Translations under genes and position numbers: made by a program
Source of the DNA: an uncultured Rhodospirillales bacterium
Lineage (GTDB): Bacteria; Pseudomonadota; Alphaproteobacteria; Acetobacterales; Acetobacteraceae
Direction: 5' to 3'
Assembly (NCBI GenBank): GCA_903904805.1
Contig: CAIVDX010000411.1
Coordinates: forward strand, 1-5,767
DNA length: 5,767 nucleotides
Part shown: one piece after another, positions 1 to 5,176 of the stretch
Layout: the number at the start of each line of letters is the position of its first letter
How positions within the stretch are numbered: position 1 is the first letter of the stretch
Notes under the pieces: model-generated
The model's database searches: none
The model's input: only the letters and a program-made list of their open reading frames with translations
Told to the model about the DNA's origin: nothing

Positions 1-17
1 GAGTGCACCGGGAATCC

Positions 18-641
18 CTATGGCAGCAGAACGCCGTGCTGCCGCAAAAAGCCCAACAAGGGCATCAGTGGCAGGCCCAGGACCGACGCAAACGACCCCT
101 CAACCCGATCAAACAAATGCACGCCCATCCCCTCCAGCCGGTAGCACCCGACCGAGCTGAGGATCTGGTGCCCCTCGGCCTCCAGATAGGCGTCGAGAAA
201 TCCCTCGCTGAACCGCCGCATCGTCAGCAGAGGGCTTTCCACATGGGTCCAGATCGTCACCCCACCCCGCCGCACCGCCACCGCGGTCGCCAGGCAATGC
301 GTCTTGCCCCGCAAAGACCAAAGCTGCGCCCGCGCCGCCGCCAGATCATCCGGCTTGCTGAGCCACCGCTCGCCCTCGACCAGGATCTGATCCGCCCCGA
401 TCACCACGGCATCCGGATCACGCACCCGCATCGCCTTCGCCTCGGCCAGCATCAGCGCGGCCTCCTCGCCGGACGCGCCCTCCGCCTGCGCCGCGTCCCG
501 CAACGCCACCTCATCCACTGCCACCGCCCGCGCGGTGAACCGGAGCCCCGCCTGCGTCAGCAGATGCCTCCGTATCGCGCTGCCAGACGCCAAAACAATC
601 TCCGGCCCGTTCGTCTGCAGAGGGTGTGGTGTCAGGTCCAC
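18..641 (-). CDS. maf: Maf-family nucleotide pyrophosphatase (YceF-like, 7-methyl-GTP type)
   Basis: Maf proteins hydrolyse non-canonical nucleoside triphosphates to monophosphate and pyrophosphate in the cytoplasm. With the GTG start used here the protein has 207 residues, close to the usual size of about 200. Visible family blocks are IVLASGS near residues 15-21 followed by the RR pair at 24-25, GADQ at 82-85 with the likely catalytic Asp84, SKP at 95-97, and the C-terminal EGxGxxLF (about 170-177) and GLPL (189-192). The Asp-Gln pair and the EGxGxxLF...GLPL tail resemble E. coli YceF (m7GTP pyrophosphatase) more than YhdE, so 7-methyl-GTP is the likelier substrate; this is inference. The start is uncertain. 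The frame stays open to a TTG at 671, but that adds ten residues before an already long leader; GTG at 641 has a weak GGA 9 nt upstream. It lies downstream of ppsR on the same strand and is probably co-transcribed. The TAG stop at 18-20 is followed by a possible GTG start of another gene at the window edge. Confidence 0.9.
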   Translation of the reverse strand: MDLTPHPLQTNGPEIVLASGSAIRRHLLTQAGLRFTARAVAVDEVALRDAAQAEGASGEEAALMLAEAKAMRVRDPDAVVIGADQILVEGERWLSKPDDLAAARAQLWSLRGKTHCLATAVAVRRGGVTIWTHVESPLLTMRRFSEGFLDAYLEAEGHQILSSVGCYRLEGMGVHLFDRVEGSFASVLGLPLMPLLGFLRQHGVLLP

Positions 642-707
642 GTCAGGTGATCCAACAAGAAGAGCCTCCAAAAGGTCTTTGCTTCTTCGGTTCGGGACAG
701 AAGCGTC

Positions 708-1565
708 TTAGCCCTCCACCTTGCCCCGCCGTTTCTCCTCCCAGTTGCTCATCATCTTGATCACGCTCGCCGCCGTCTCCTCGATCGAGCGTCGTGTCAC
801 ATCGATCACCGGCCAGCCCCGCGCCGTGCACATCCGCCGCGCCCAGAGCAGCTCCTGCTTCACCGATTCCACATCCACATAATCATTCTCGCTGCGTGCC
901 GGCGGCGGTGGCGCACCATGGGCGATCATCGTCAACCGGTGCCGACGGATCTCGATCAGCGCCATCGGATCGATCGTCAGCCCCACCACCGGGCAGTTCG
1001 GATTCGCCAGCCCCGGCGGCTCGGGCGTGTTCGGCACCAGCGGAATGTTCGCCGCCTTGATGCCCCGATTGGCCAGATAAAAGCAGGTCGGCGTCTTCGA
1101 ACTGCGGGAAACACCCACCAGGATCACATCCGCCTCGGCCAGCCCCGCCGCCGACTGCCCGTCATCATGCGCCAGCACATAATGGATGGCGTCGATCCGC
1201 CTGAAATAATCGGCATCGAGCACATATTGCTTGCCAGGCCGCGCCGTGGCCTGCTCGCCCAGCTGCTCCTGCAGCATGGTCAGCACGGGATCGAGCACAT
1301 TCACCACAGACACCCCAAGCCGCTCGCAGGTGGTCTCAAGCTCAGTGCGGAGCGCCTTGTCCACCAACGTGGAAAGCACCGGCCCAGGCTCCGTCTCGAT
1401 CCCCTCCATCACCCGATGCAGCTGAAACCGCGTGCGGATCAGCGACCAGCGGTGATAAATGATCGAGACATGCTCGAACTGGCTCACCGTGGCCCGCGCG
1501 ATCGCGTTCAACGTCTCCCCGGTCGCGTCGGAGACCAGGTGCAGATTGATCCGGTGCTGTGTCAT
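708..1565 (-). CDS. ppsR: Pyruvate, phosphate dikinase regulatory protein (kinase/pyrophosphorylase, DUF299 family)
   Basis: PSRP-family proteins switch pyruvate phosphate dikinase (or PEP synthase) off by ADP-dependent phosphorylation of a threonine, and on again by Pi-dependent dephosphorylation that yields PPi. The 285-residue product is typical in length. It opens with the family signature HLHLVSDATGETL (residues 8-20) and carries the P-loop-like GVSRSSKT at 151-158, followed by the usual TPTCFYLANRGIKAANIPLVP region; a conserved-looking GLTIDP lies at 195-200. The start was set at ATG 1565. The frame continues upstream to a TTG at 1679, but those 38 residues do not resemble the family and overlap likely regulatory DNA. 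In alphaproteobacteria the target is usually PPDK rather than PEP synthase, which is inference here. The gene is divergent from the heme operon and heads a probable ppsR-maf unit with a gap of 66 nt (36 nt if maf starts at TTG 671). This gene next to hemE is the ancestral alphaproteobacterial arrangement flanking the replication origin. Confidence 0.95.
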   Translation of the reverse strand: MTQHRINLHLVSDATGETLNAIARATVSQFEHVSIIYHRWSLIRTRFQLHRVMEGIETEPGPVLSTLVDKALRTELETTCERLGVSVVNVLDPVLTMLQEQLGEQATARPGKQYVLDADYFRRIDAIHYVLAHDDGQSAAGLAEADVILVGVSRSSKTPTCFYLANRGIKAANIPLVPNTPEPPGLANPNCPVVGLTIDPMALIEIRRHRLTMIAHGAPPPPARSENDYVDVESVKQELLWARRMCTARGWPVIDVTRRSIEETAASVIKMMSNWEEKRRGKVEG

Positions 1566-1581
1566 GTCCTGCCCATCCAAC

Positions 1582-1590
1582 TGTATAACA
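1582..1590 (-). promoter_or_regulatory. Possible extended -10 element for ppsR
   Basis: Read on the minus strand, this is TGT followed by TATACA, which fits an extended -10 (TGnTATAAT). No convincing -35 lies at the right distance. Transcription would start near 1575, giving a leader of only about 10 nt before the ATG at 1565. The call is weak. Confidence 0.25.
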
Positions 1591-1671
1591 AGGATAGCGG
1601 GGATAACTCTGCCTGTCGTCGTGCCTTGGCAAACCCCGCCGGGACAGACCGGGAAAACCCCCCTCCGGTGG

Positions 1672-1699
1672 ATGACCAAGCCATGACAGTGGACATAAT
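1672..1699 (+). promoter_or_regulatory. Weak sigma70-like promoter candidate for the heme operon
   Basis: ATGACC (4 of 6 to TTGACA) at 1672-1677 and CATAAT (5 of 6 to TATAAT) at 1694-1699 are separated by 16 nt. Transcription would begin near 1706, at the inverted repeat GAAACccaGTTTC, leaving a leader of about 155 nt before hemE. No other plus-strand pair in the gap looks better, but the match is modest and overlaps the proposed origin. Confidence 0.25.
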
Positions 1700-1797
1700 C
1701 GGGGTGAAACCCAGTTTCCCGAGGGTTTTAAACCACTTGCACCCCGTGTGGCCTGTGGATGGAACGGTGCAGGGCGTTGCATGACAGGGGTACCCCA

Positions 1798-1806
1798 TGA
1801 TTCACA
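1798..1806 (+). other. DnaA-box-like 9-mer, best match in the ppsR-hemE gap
   Basis: TGATTCACA differs from TTATNCACA at one position only. It contains a GANTC methylation site (1799-1803) and lies just upstream of the AT-rich patch at 1821-1850, a spacing that would suit a DnaA box beside an unwinding element. Isolated 9-mers of this quality also arise by chance. Confidence 0.45.
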
Positions 1807-1850
1807 GGCCCAACCACCTCTTCAGTCTTTTCTAGATTCTCTTCTCTGTT

Positions 1851-1858
1851 AGGTAGGA
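1851..1858 (+). promoter_or_regulatory. Ribosome binding site of the hemE-hemH fusion gene
   Basis: AGGTAGGA precedes the ATG at 1862. Its first AGG sits 8 nt upstream of the start codon. This supports the chosen start, which also gives the normal HemE N-terminus. Confidence 0.6.
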
Positions 1859-1861
1859 CCG

Positions 1862-3835
1862 ATGGATAACTTGCAAAACCCCGCTTCGGGCAAACTGCTG
1901 CGCGTGCTCTCCGGTGAAGCGGTCTGGCCGCCGCCGGTGTGGCTGATGCGCCAGGCCGGCCGCTATCTCCCGGAATATCGCGCCGTCCGCGGCCAGGCTG
2001 GCGACTTCATCTCGCTCTGCCTGAATCCACCATTGGCCGCCGAGGTCACGCTGCAGCCCATTCGCCGCTTCGGCATGGATGCGGCGATCCTGTTCAGCGA
2101 CATCCTGATGCTTCCCTACGGCCTCGGCTGGGGCCTGCGCTTCGCCGAGGGCGAGGGCCCGGTGCTGCCCAAATTCACCGAGCGCGCCCAGCTCGCCGAG
2201 CTCGACATGGCCGGCCTTGCCGAGCGCACCGCACCGATCATGGAAACCGTCCGTCTGGTCCGCGCCGGTCTGCCCGAGGGCACCCCGCTGATCGGCTTTG
2301 CCGGCAGCCCCTTCACCGTCGCCTGCTACATGATCGAGGGCGGCGGCTCGAAGGATTTTGGCGCCGTCCGCAAGATGGCCTGGGGCGATCCCCAGCTCTT
2401 CGCCGACCTTCTGGAGGTGGTCACCGCCGCCACCATCGAATATCTCGACGCCCAGGCCAAAGCCGGCGCCCAGGTGCTGATGCTGTTTGACAGCTGGGCC
2501 GGCGTGCTGCCGCCCACGCTGTTCGCCAAACACGTGGTTGACCCCACCACCCGCATCGTCACCGAGATGAAGCGTCGCTTCCCCGGCCTGCCGATGATCG
2601 GCTTCCCGCGTCTGGCGGGCACCATGATCGGCGCCTATGCCGCCACCGGCGTGAACGCCATCGGCATCGACACCGCGACCGACCCCGCCATTGCCGCCAG
2701 CCTGCTGCCCGCGAACACCGCGCTGCAGGGCAATCTCGATCCGCTGGCCCTGGTCGCCGGCGGTGAGGCGCTCACAACAGAGGCGCGCAAACTGCTCCTC
2801 GCACTTCAGGGCCGCCCCCACATATTCAATCTCGGCGGTCCGGACAGCATGGAAGCGGTGAAGCCGTTTCTGCTGAACCTGTTCCGCGACCCCGCGATTC
2901 TGCGCGTGCCGTTCTTCATCCGCCCGCTCCTCGCCCAGATCATCGCCCGCAAAAGGGTGCAGCCGGCCTCGGACAATTACGCCCTGCTCGGCGGCAAATC
3001 CCCGCTGCTGGAACTCACCCAGGAACAGGCCGACGCGCTGACGGCGCAGCTGCCGGAATACGAGACGAAAAGCTTCATCGCCATGCGCTACTGGCACCCC
3101 TTCGCCGGTGAAACCGCCCGCGAGGTGGCCGCCTGGAAGCCCGACCACGTGTTGCTGCTGCCACTCTACCCGCATTTTTCCACCACCACCTCCGGCAGCT
3201 CCCTCACCGACTGGCGCGACGCCGCGGTCTCGGCCGGCCTGGTTGCCCCGGTGACGACGCTCTGCTGCTGGCCCACCGACCCGGCCTATATCGGCGCCCT
3301 GGCCGCCCAACTCCGCGGCACCCTCGCCAAGGCCCGCGCCGAGGCGCCCGGCCAGACGCTGCGTGTGCTGTTCTCCGCCCACGGTCTGCCGGAAATCATC
3401 GTCGCCAACGGCGACCCCTACCAGATGCAGATCGAGCGCACCGCGGCCGCCGTCGCCGCCGCCCTGCATGAGCCCGACCTCGATTGGCGCGTCTGCTACC
3501 AGTCCCGCGCCACCCCACAGAAATGGCTCGATCCCAGCACCGAGCACGAGATCGAAGAAGCCGCCAAATCCGCCATCGGCCTGGTGGTCATGCCCATCGC
3601 CTTCGTGTCCGACCACAGCGAAACGCTGGTCGAGCTGGACGTGGAATATCGCGAGATCGCCGAAAAGCTCGGCGTGCGCGGCTATTGGCGCGTGCCCGCC
3701 CCGAACGCCGACCCGGCCTTCATCGCCGCCCTCGCCGGCATCGCCCGCCGTGCGCTCTCCAACGGTGTCGGCCTGTGCAGCGAGATCGGTGGTCGCCTGT
3801 GTCCCGCCATCCACCGGGACTGTCCGCACCGATGA
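1862..3835 (+). CDS. HemE-HemH fusion: uroporphyrinogen decarboxylase joined to ferrochelatase
   Basis: One 657-residue frame holds two cytoplasmic heme enzymes. Residues 1-325 are HemE (uroporphyrinogen III to coproporphyrinogen III): WLMRQAGRYLPEYR at 27-40 with substrate-binding Arg30 and Arg34, FSDIL with Asp80 (human UROD Asp86), CYMIEG with Tyr156 (human Tyr164), LFDSWAG with Ser211 (human Ser219), GFPR at 247-250, GNLDP at 290-294 and HIFNLG at 320-325. Residues 322-657 are HemH (iron insertion into protoporphyrin IX): FNLGGPDSMEAVKPFLLNLF from 322, the MRYWHPF block at 408-414, FSAHGLP with catalytic His507 and SDHSETLVELD with Glu587. Three late cysteines (639, 647, 654) may bind a [2Fe-2S] cluster. 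Each family is normally a separate protein of about 340-350 residues. The FNLG motif, present near the HemE C-terminus and the HemH N-terminus, occurs once and serves both. HemE thus lacks its last 25-30 residues and the His of LGHG (human His339), replaced by Gly326. HemH lacks only its first few residues. The stop overlaps the next ATG. Family assignment is firm; activity of the HemE half is uncertain. Confidence 0.95.
   Translation: MDNLQNPASGKLLRVLSGEAVWPPPVWLMRQAGRYLPEYRAVRGQAGDFISLCLNPPLAAEVTLQPIRRFGMDAAILFSDILMLPYGLGWGLRFAEGEGPVLPKFTERAQLAELDMAGLAERTAPIMETVRLVRAGLPEGTPLIGFAGSPFTVACYMIEGGGSKDFGAVRKMAWGDPQLFADLLEVVTAATIEYLDAQAKAGAQVLMLFDSWAGVLPPTLFAKHVVDPTTRIVTEMKRRFPGLPMIGFPRLAGTMIGAYAATGVNAIGIDTATDPAIAASLLPANTALQGNLDPLALVAGGEALTTEARKLLLALQGRPHIFNLGGPDSMEAVKPFLLNLFRDPAILRVPFFIRPLLAQIIARKRVQPASDNYALLGGKSPLLELTQEQADALTAQLPEYETKSFIAMRYWHPFAGETAREVAAWKPDHVLLLPLYPHFSTTTSGSSLTDWRDAAVSAGLVAPVTTLCCWPTDPAYIGALAAQLRGTLAKARAEAPGQTLRVLFSAHGLPEIIVANGDPYQMQIERTAAAVAAALHEPDLDWRVCYQSRATPQKWLDPSTEHEIEEAAKSAIGLVVMPIAFVSDHSETLVELDVEYREIAEKLGVRGYWRVPAPNADPAFIAALAGIARRALSNGVGLCSEIGGRLCPAIHRDCPHR
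2819..2842 (+). other. HemE/HemH fusion junction at the shared FNLG motif
   Basis: These eight codons encode H320 to P327 (HIFNLGGP). HIFNLG is the conserved end of the HemE barrel strand that normally continues as HG, while FNLGGPD is the normal ferrochelatase opening. The sequence passes from one family to the other with no linker. This is what a deletion between two short direct repeats coding FNLG would leave. Confidence 0.8.
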
Positions 3836-4488
3836 GTCTGTCTCTGGTCATTTTCGACTGCGACGGCGTTCTGGTTGACAGCGAACCCGTCGCCAGCCGC
3901 GTCGCCTCCGCCGAACTCACCGCCCTGGGCTGGCCGCTCACCCCCGCGGACTGCCTGAAACTGTTCACCGGCATGACCTTGCGCGATGCGCTGCCCATCG
4001 TCGAACAGCATGTCGGCACGGTCCCCGATGGTTGGATCGACCGTCTCGCCGCCCGCTTTCTGCACGCGATGACCGAGGAAGCCGAACCCGTCCCCGGCGC
4101 TCGCGACGCTTTGCTGGCCACCAACGCGCTCGGCCTGCCCTGGCGCGTGGCCTCCAACTCGTCGCGCCGCGAAATGGCGGCGAAATTCCACGTCACCGGC
4201 CTGACGGATCTGGTCGGAGACCGTATCCACTCAGCCGCCGATGTTGGCCGCGGCAAACCCGCGCCCGACCTCTTCCTCGCCGCCGCCGCCGCGGGTGCCG
4301 CAGACCCCGAGCGCTGCATCGTGGTCGAGGACTCCGCCCTGGGTGTGCGCGGCGCCGTTGCCGCCGGCATGGCGGTGATCGGCCTCGCCCGCCATGATGA
4401 CGGTGCCGAACTCGCCGATCACGGCGCCACCATCATCCACCAGCTCGCCGACCTCGCCCCACTGCTCGGCCGGAAACTCTCCGCATGA
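3832..4488 (+). CDS. HAD-superfamily subfamily IA phosphatase/phosphomutase-like protein
   Basis: The 218-residue protein has all four HAD motifs: motif I DCDGVLVDS at 9-17 with nucleophile Asp9 and acid/base Asp11, motif II with Ser108 in ASNSS, motif III Lys142 in GRGKPAPDLF, and motif IV EDSALGV at 166-172. The helical region after motif I marks the class 1 cap of the beta-phosphoglucomutase / phosphoglycolate phosphatase group, and E. coli YieH-type sugar phosphate phosphatases are plausible relatives. The substrate cannot be read from sequence; a small phosphorylated metabolite is likely. The start at ATG 3832 overlaps the fusion-gene stop as ATGA, and its own stop overlaps the hemJ start in the same way, so it is translationally coupled inside the heme operon. 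The frame is open back to 3484, but that extension lies over the HemH coding region and is rejected because motif I belongs close to the N-terminus. No known heme step requires it. Confidence 0.9.
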   Translation: MSLSLVIFDCDGVLVDSEPVASRVASAELTALGWPLTPADCLKLFTGMTLRDALPIVEQHVGTVPDGWIDRLAARFLHAMTEEAEPVPGARDALLATNALGLPWRVASNSSRREMAAKFHVTGLTDLVGDRIHSAADVGRGKPAPDLFLAAAAAGAADPERCIVVEDSALGVRGAVAAGMAVIGLARHDDGAELADHGATIIHQLADLAPLLGRKLSA

Positions 4489-4937
4489 CCATCACCGCCC
4501 TCGCCTATGTCTATCCCTGGATCAAGGCATTCCATGTGATGTCCATCATCGCCTGGATGGCCGGCCTGCTCTATCTGCCACGCCTGTTCGTCTATCATTG
4601 TGACACCATCCCTGGCTCGATCGAGAGCGAGCGCTTCAAGCTGATGGAACGCCGCCTCTACAAACAGATCGCCACCCCAGCGATGATCGCCGCCTGGATC
4701 TTCGGCATCCTGCTGGTGCTGACACCCGGTGTGCTGGCTGGCAGTGACGGCTGGTTTCATGTGAAGCTGCTGTGCGTGATCCTGCTCAGCGGCGCCCACG
4801 GCGCCATGGGCGGCTGGCGACGCGCCTTCCTGCACGACCGAAACATCAAACCGCAGCGCTACTACCGGATCGCAAATGAGATTCCGGCGGCGCTGATGAT
4901 TGTCATCGTGATTATGGTTATTGTTAAGCCATTCTAA
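4485..4937 (+). CDS. hemJ: Protoporphyrinogen IX oxidase HemJ (UPF0093 membrane protein)
   Basis: HemJ oxidises protoporphyrinogen IX to protoporphyrin IX in the cytoplasmic membrane and is the common form of this step in alphaproteobacteria. The 150-residue product matches the usual length. Signature segments are WIKAFHVMSIIAWMAGLLYL (12-31) with the conserved His17, a likely heme ligand, followed by PRLFVYH (32-38); then MERRLYKQI (54-62), WFHVKLL (90-96) and RYYRIANEIP (125-134). Four membrane segments are apparent at about 13-31, 65-84, 92-110 and 134-148, and the protein ends in the typical VKPF. It is the last gene of the heme operon, coupled through an ATGA overlap to the HAD gene, and an AT-rich hairpin follows the stop. 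Its product would feed protoporphyrin IX to the ferrochelatase half of the fusion gene upstream. Confidence 0.95.
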   Translation: MTITALAYVYPWIKAFHVMSIIAWMAGLLYLPRLFVYHCDTIPGSIESERFKLMERRLYKQIATPAMIAAWIFGILLVLTPGVLAGSDGWFHVKLLCVILLSGAHGAMGGWRRAFLHDRNIKPQRYYRIANEIPAALMIVIVIMVIVKPF

Positions 4938-4951
4938 AGTAAGAAAATTTC

Positions 4952-4984
4952 TTCTTTCTTCAAAGAAAGAACCAAACAATTTTT
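4952..4984 (+). terminator. AT-rich hairpin after hemJ, probable intrinsic terminator
   Basis: TTCTTTC (4952-4958) pairs with GAAAGAA (4965-4971) around a short TTCAAA loop, 15 nt after the hemJ stop. A run of five T begins 9 nt after the stem, which is farther than ideal. A second small hairpin, CCAAA (4972-4976) with TTTGG (4982-4986), follows at once and includes the T run. The AT-rich stem is unusual for this GC-rich DNA and would be weak, so termination may be partial. Confidence 0.5.
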
Positions 4985-5002
4985 GGAAGGTGGGTGCGGT
5001 GC

Positions 5003-5031
5003 TTGACGTGGCATCCTGCCACTTCTATCTA
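5003..5031 (+). promoter_or_regulatory. Candidate rho promoter with a palindrome in its spacer
   Basis: TTGACG (5 of 6) at 5003-5008 and TATCTA (3 of 6) at 5026-5031 are exactly 17 nt apart, giving a transcript start near 5038 and a leader of about 140 nt before rho. Between them lies the perfect inverted repeat GTGGCA-tcc-TGCCAC (5008-5022), which could be a repressor operator. The -10 is poor, so this is tentative. Confidence 0.4.
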
Positions 5032-5124
5032 ACAAACGTGCAACGCTACCGGTCGCCCTGGCTGGATTCGCACATTTTCCCCTCTCCCCATTCGGGATCG
5101 CGGCCTCGCCGCACACACTGACGC

Positions 5125-5146
5125 TCTCGGCAAAATACGGCCGAGA
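5125..5146 (+). promoter_or_regulatory. Stem-loop in the rho leader
   Basis: TCTCGGC (5125-5131) pairs perfectly with GCCGAGA (5140-5146) around an 8-nt loop, 30 nt before the rho start codon. Its 3' arm overlaps a separate 12-bp perfect palindrome, GAGATGCATCTC (5143-5154), so two mutually exclusive folds are possible. Rho autoregulates through its leader in E. coli; a similar role here is inference. Confidence 0.35.
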
Positions 5147-5176
5147 TGCATCTCCCGAACCACCAAAGGCCACCCC

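Larger units (their letters stand above)
1566..1861. other. oriC: Candidate chromosomal replication origin (oriC) and divergent ppsR/hemE regulatory region
   Basis: This 296-bp gap separates divergent ppsR and hemE. From memory, the origin in Caulobacter crescentus and Rickettsia prowazekii lies between hemE and a DUF299-type gene (RP001 in Rickettsia), so position alone makes it a candidate. Relative to TTATNCACA, the best DnaA-box-like 9-mer is TGATTCACA at 1798-1806 (8 of 9, plus). Weaker 7-of-9 matches on the minus strand are CCATCCACA (1754-1762), TCATCCACC (1667-1675), TTATGTCCA (1690-1698), TTATCCCCG (1598-1606) and TTATCCATC (1861-1869, over the hemE start). An AT-rich, pyrimidine-rich patch at 1821-1850 (10 G/C of 30) adjoins the best box and could be the unwinding element. 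Two GANTC methylation sites occur at 1799-1803 and 1835-1839. Short palindromes are GAAACccaGTTTC (1706-1718), GGTTTTAAACC (1724-1734) and GGGGTACCCC (1787-1796). No CtrA site (TTAA-N7-TTAA) is visible. Most boxes are weak, so synteny carries the call. Confidence 0.5.

Noticed and set aside
1..17. Possible GTG start (7-5, minus strand) of a gene after maf, perhaps aroE
   Set aside because: Only seven bases fall within the window, so no coding evidence exists; the idea rests on gene order in relatives alone.
1566..1679. N-terminal extension of ppsR to a TTG at 1679
   Set aside because: The extra 38 residues lack similarity to the family, whose conserved sequence starts directly after the ATG at 1565.
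1724..1742. TTAA-based CtrA binding site near the proposed origin
   Set aside because: Only one TTAA half-site (1728-1731) is present and no second TTAA lies 7 nt downstream.
918..1784. A 288-codon plus-strand frame opposite ppsR, extending into the intergenic gap
   Set aside because: It is Arg/His/Pro-rich shadow coding with no recognisable domain, and it overlaps a well-supported PpsR gene.
1831..1840. Irr-type or Fnr-type heme/iron regulatory box around the TCTAGA sequence upstream of hemE
   Set aside because: It is a short 6-bp palindrome without the extended arms of an Irr box or the TTGAT-N4-ATCAA pattern of an Fnr site.
1832..3829. A 665-codon open frame on the minus strand opposite the hemE-hemH fusion
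   Set aside because: It mirrors the GC-rich codon pattern of the true gene, has low-complexity Gly/Ala/Gln/His-rich composition and no recognisable family, while the plus strand encodes two clear enzymes.
3484..3831. N-terminal extension of the HAD gene over the ferrochelatase region
   Set aside because: HAD motif I belongs near the N-terminus, and the ATG at 3832 gives that together with an ATGA overlap. The extension is out-of-frame HemH coding sequence.
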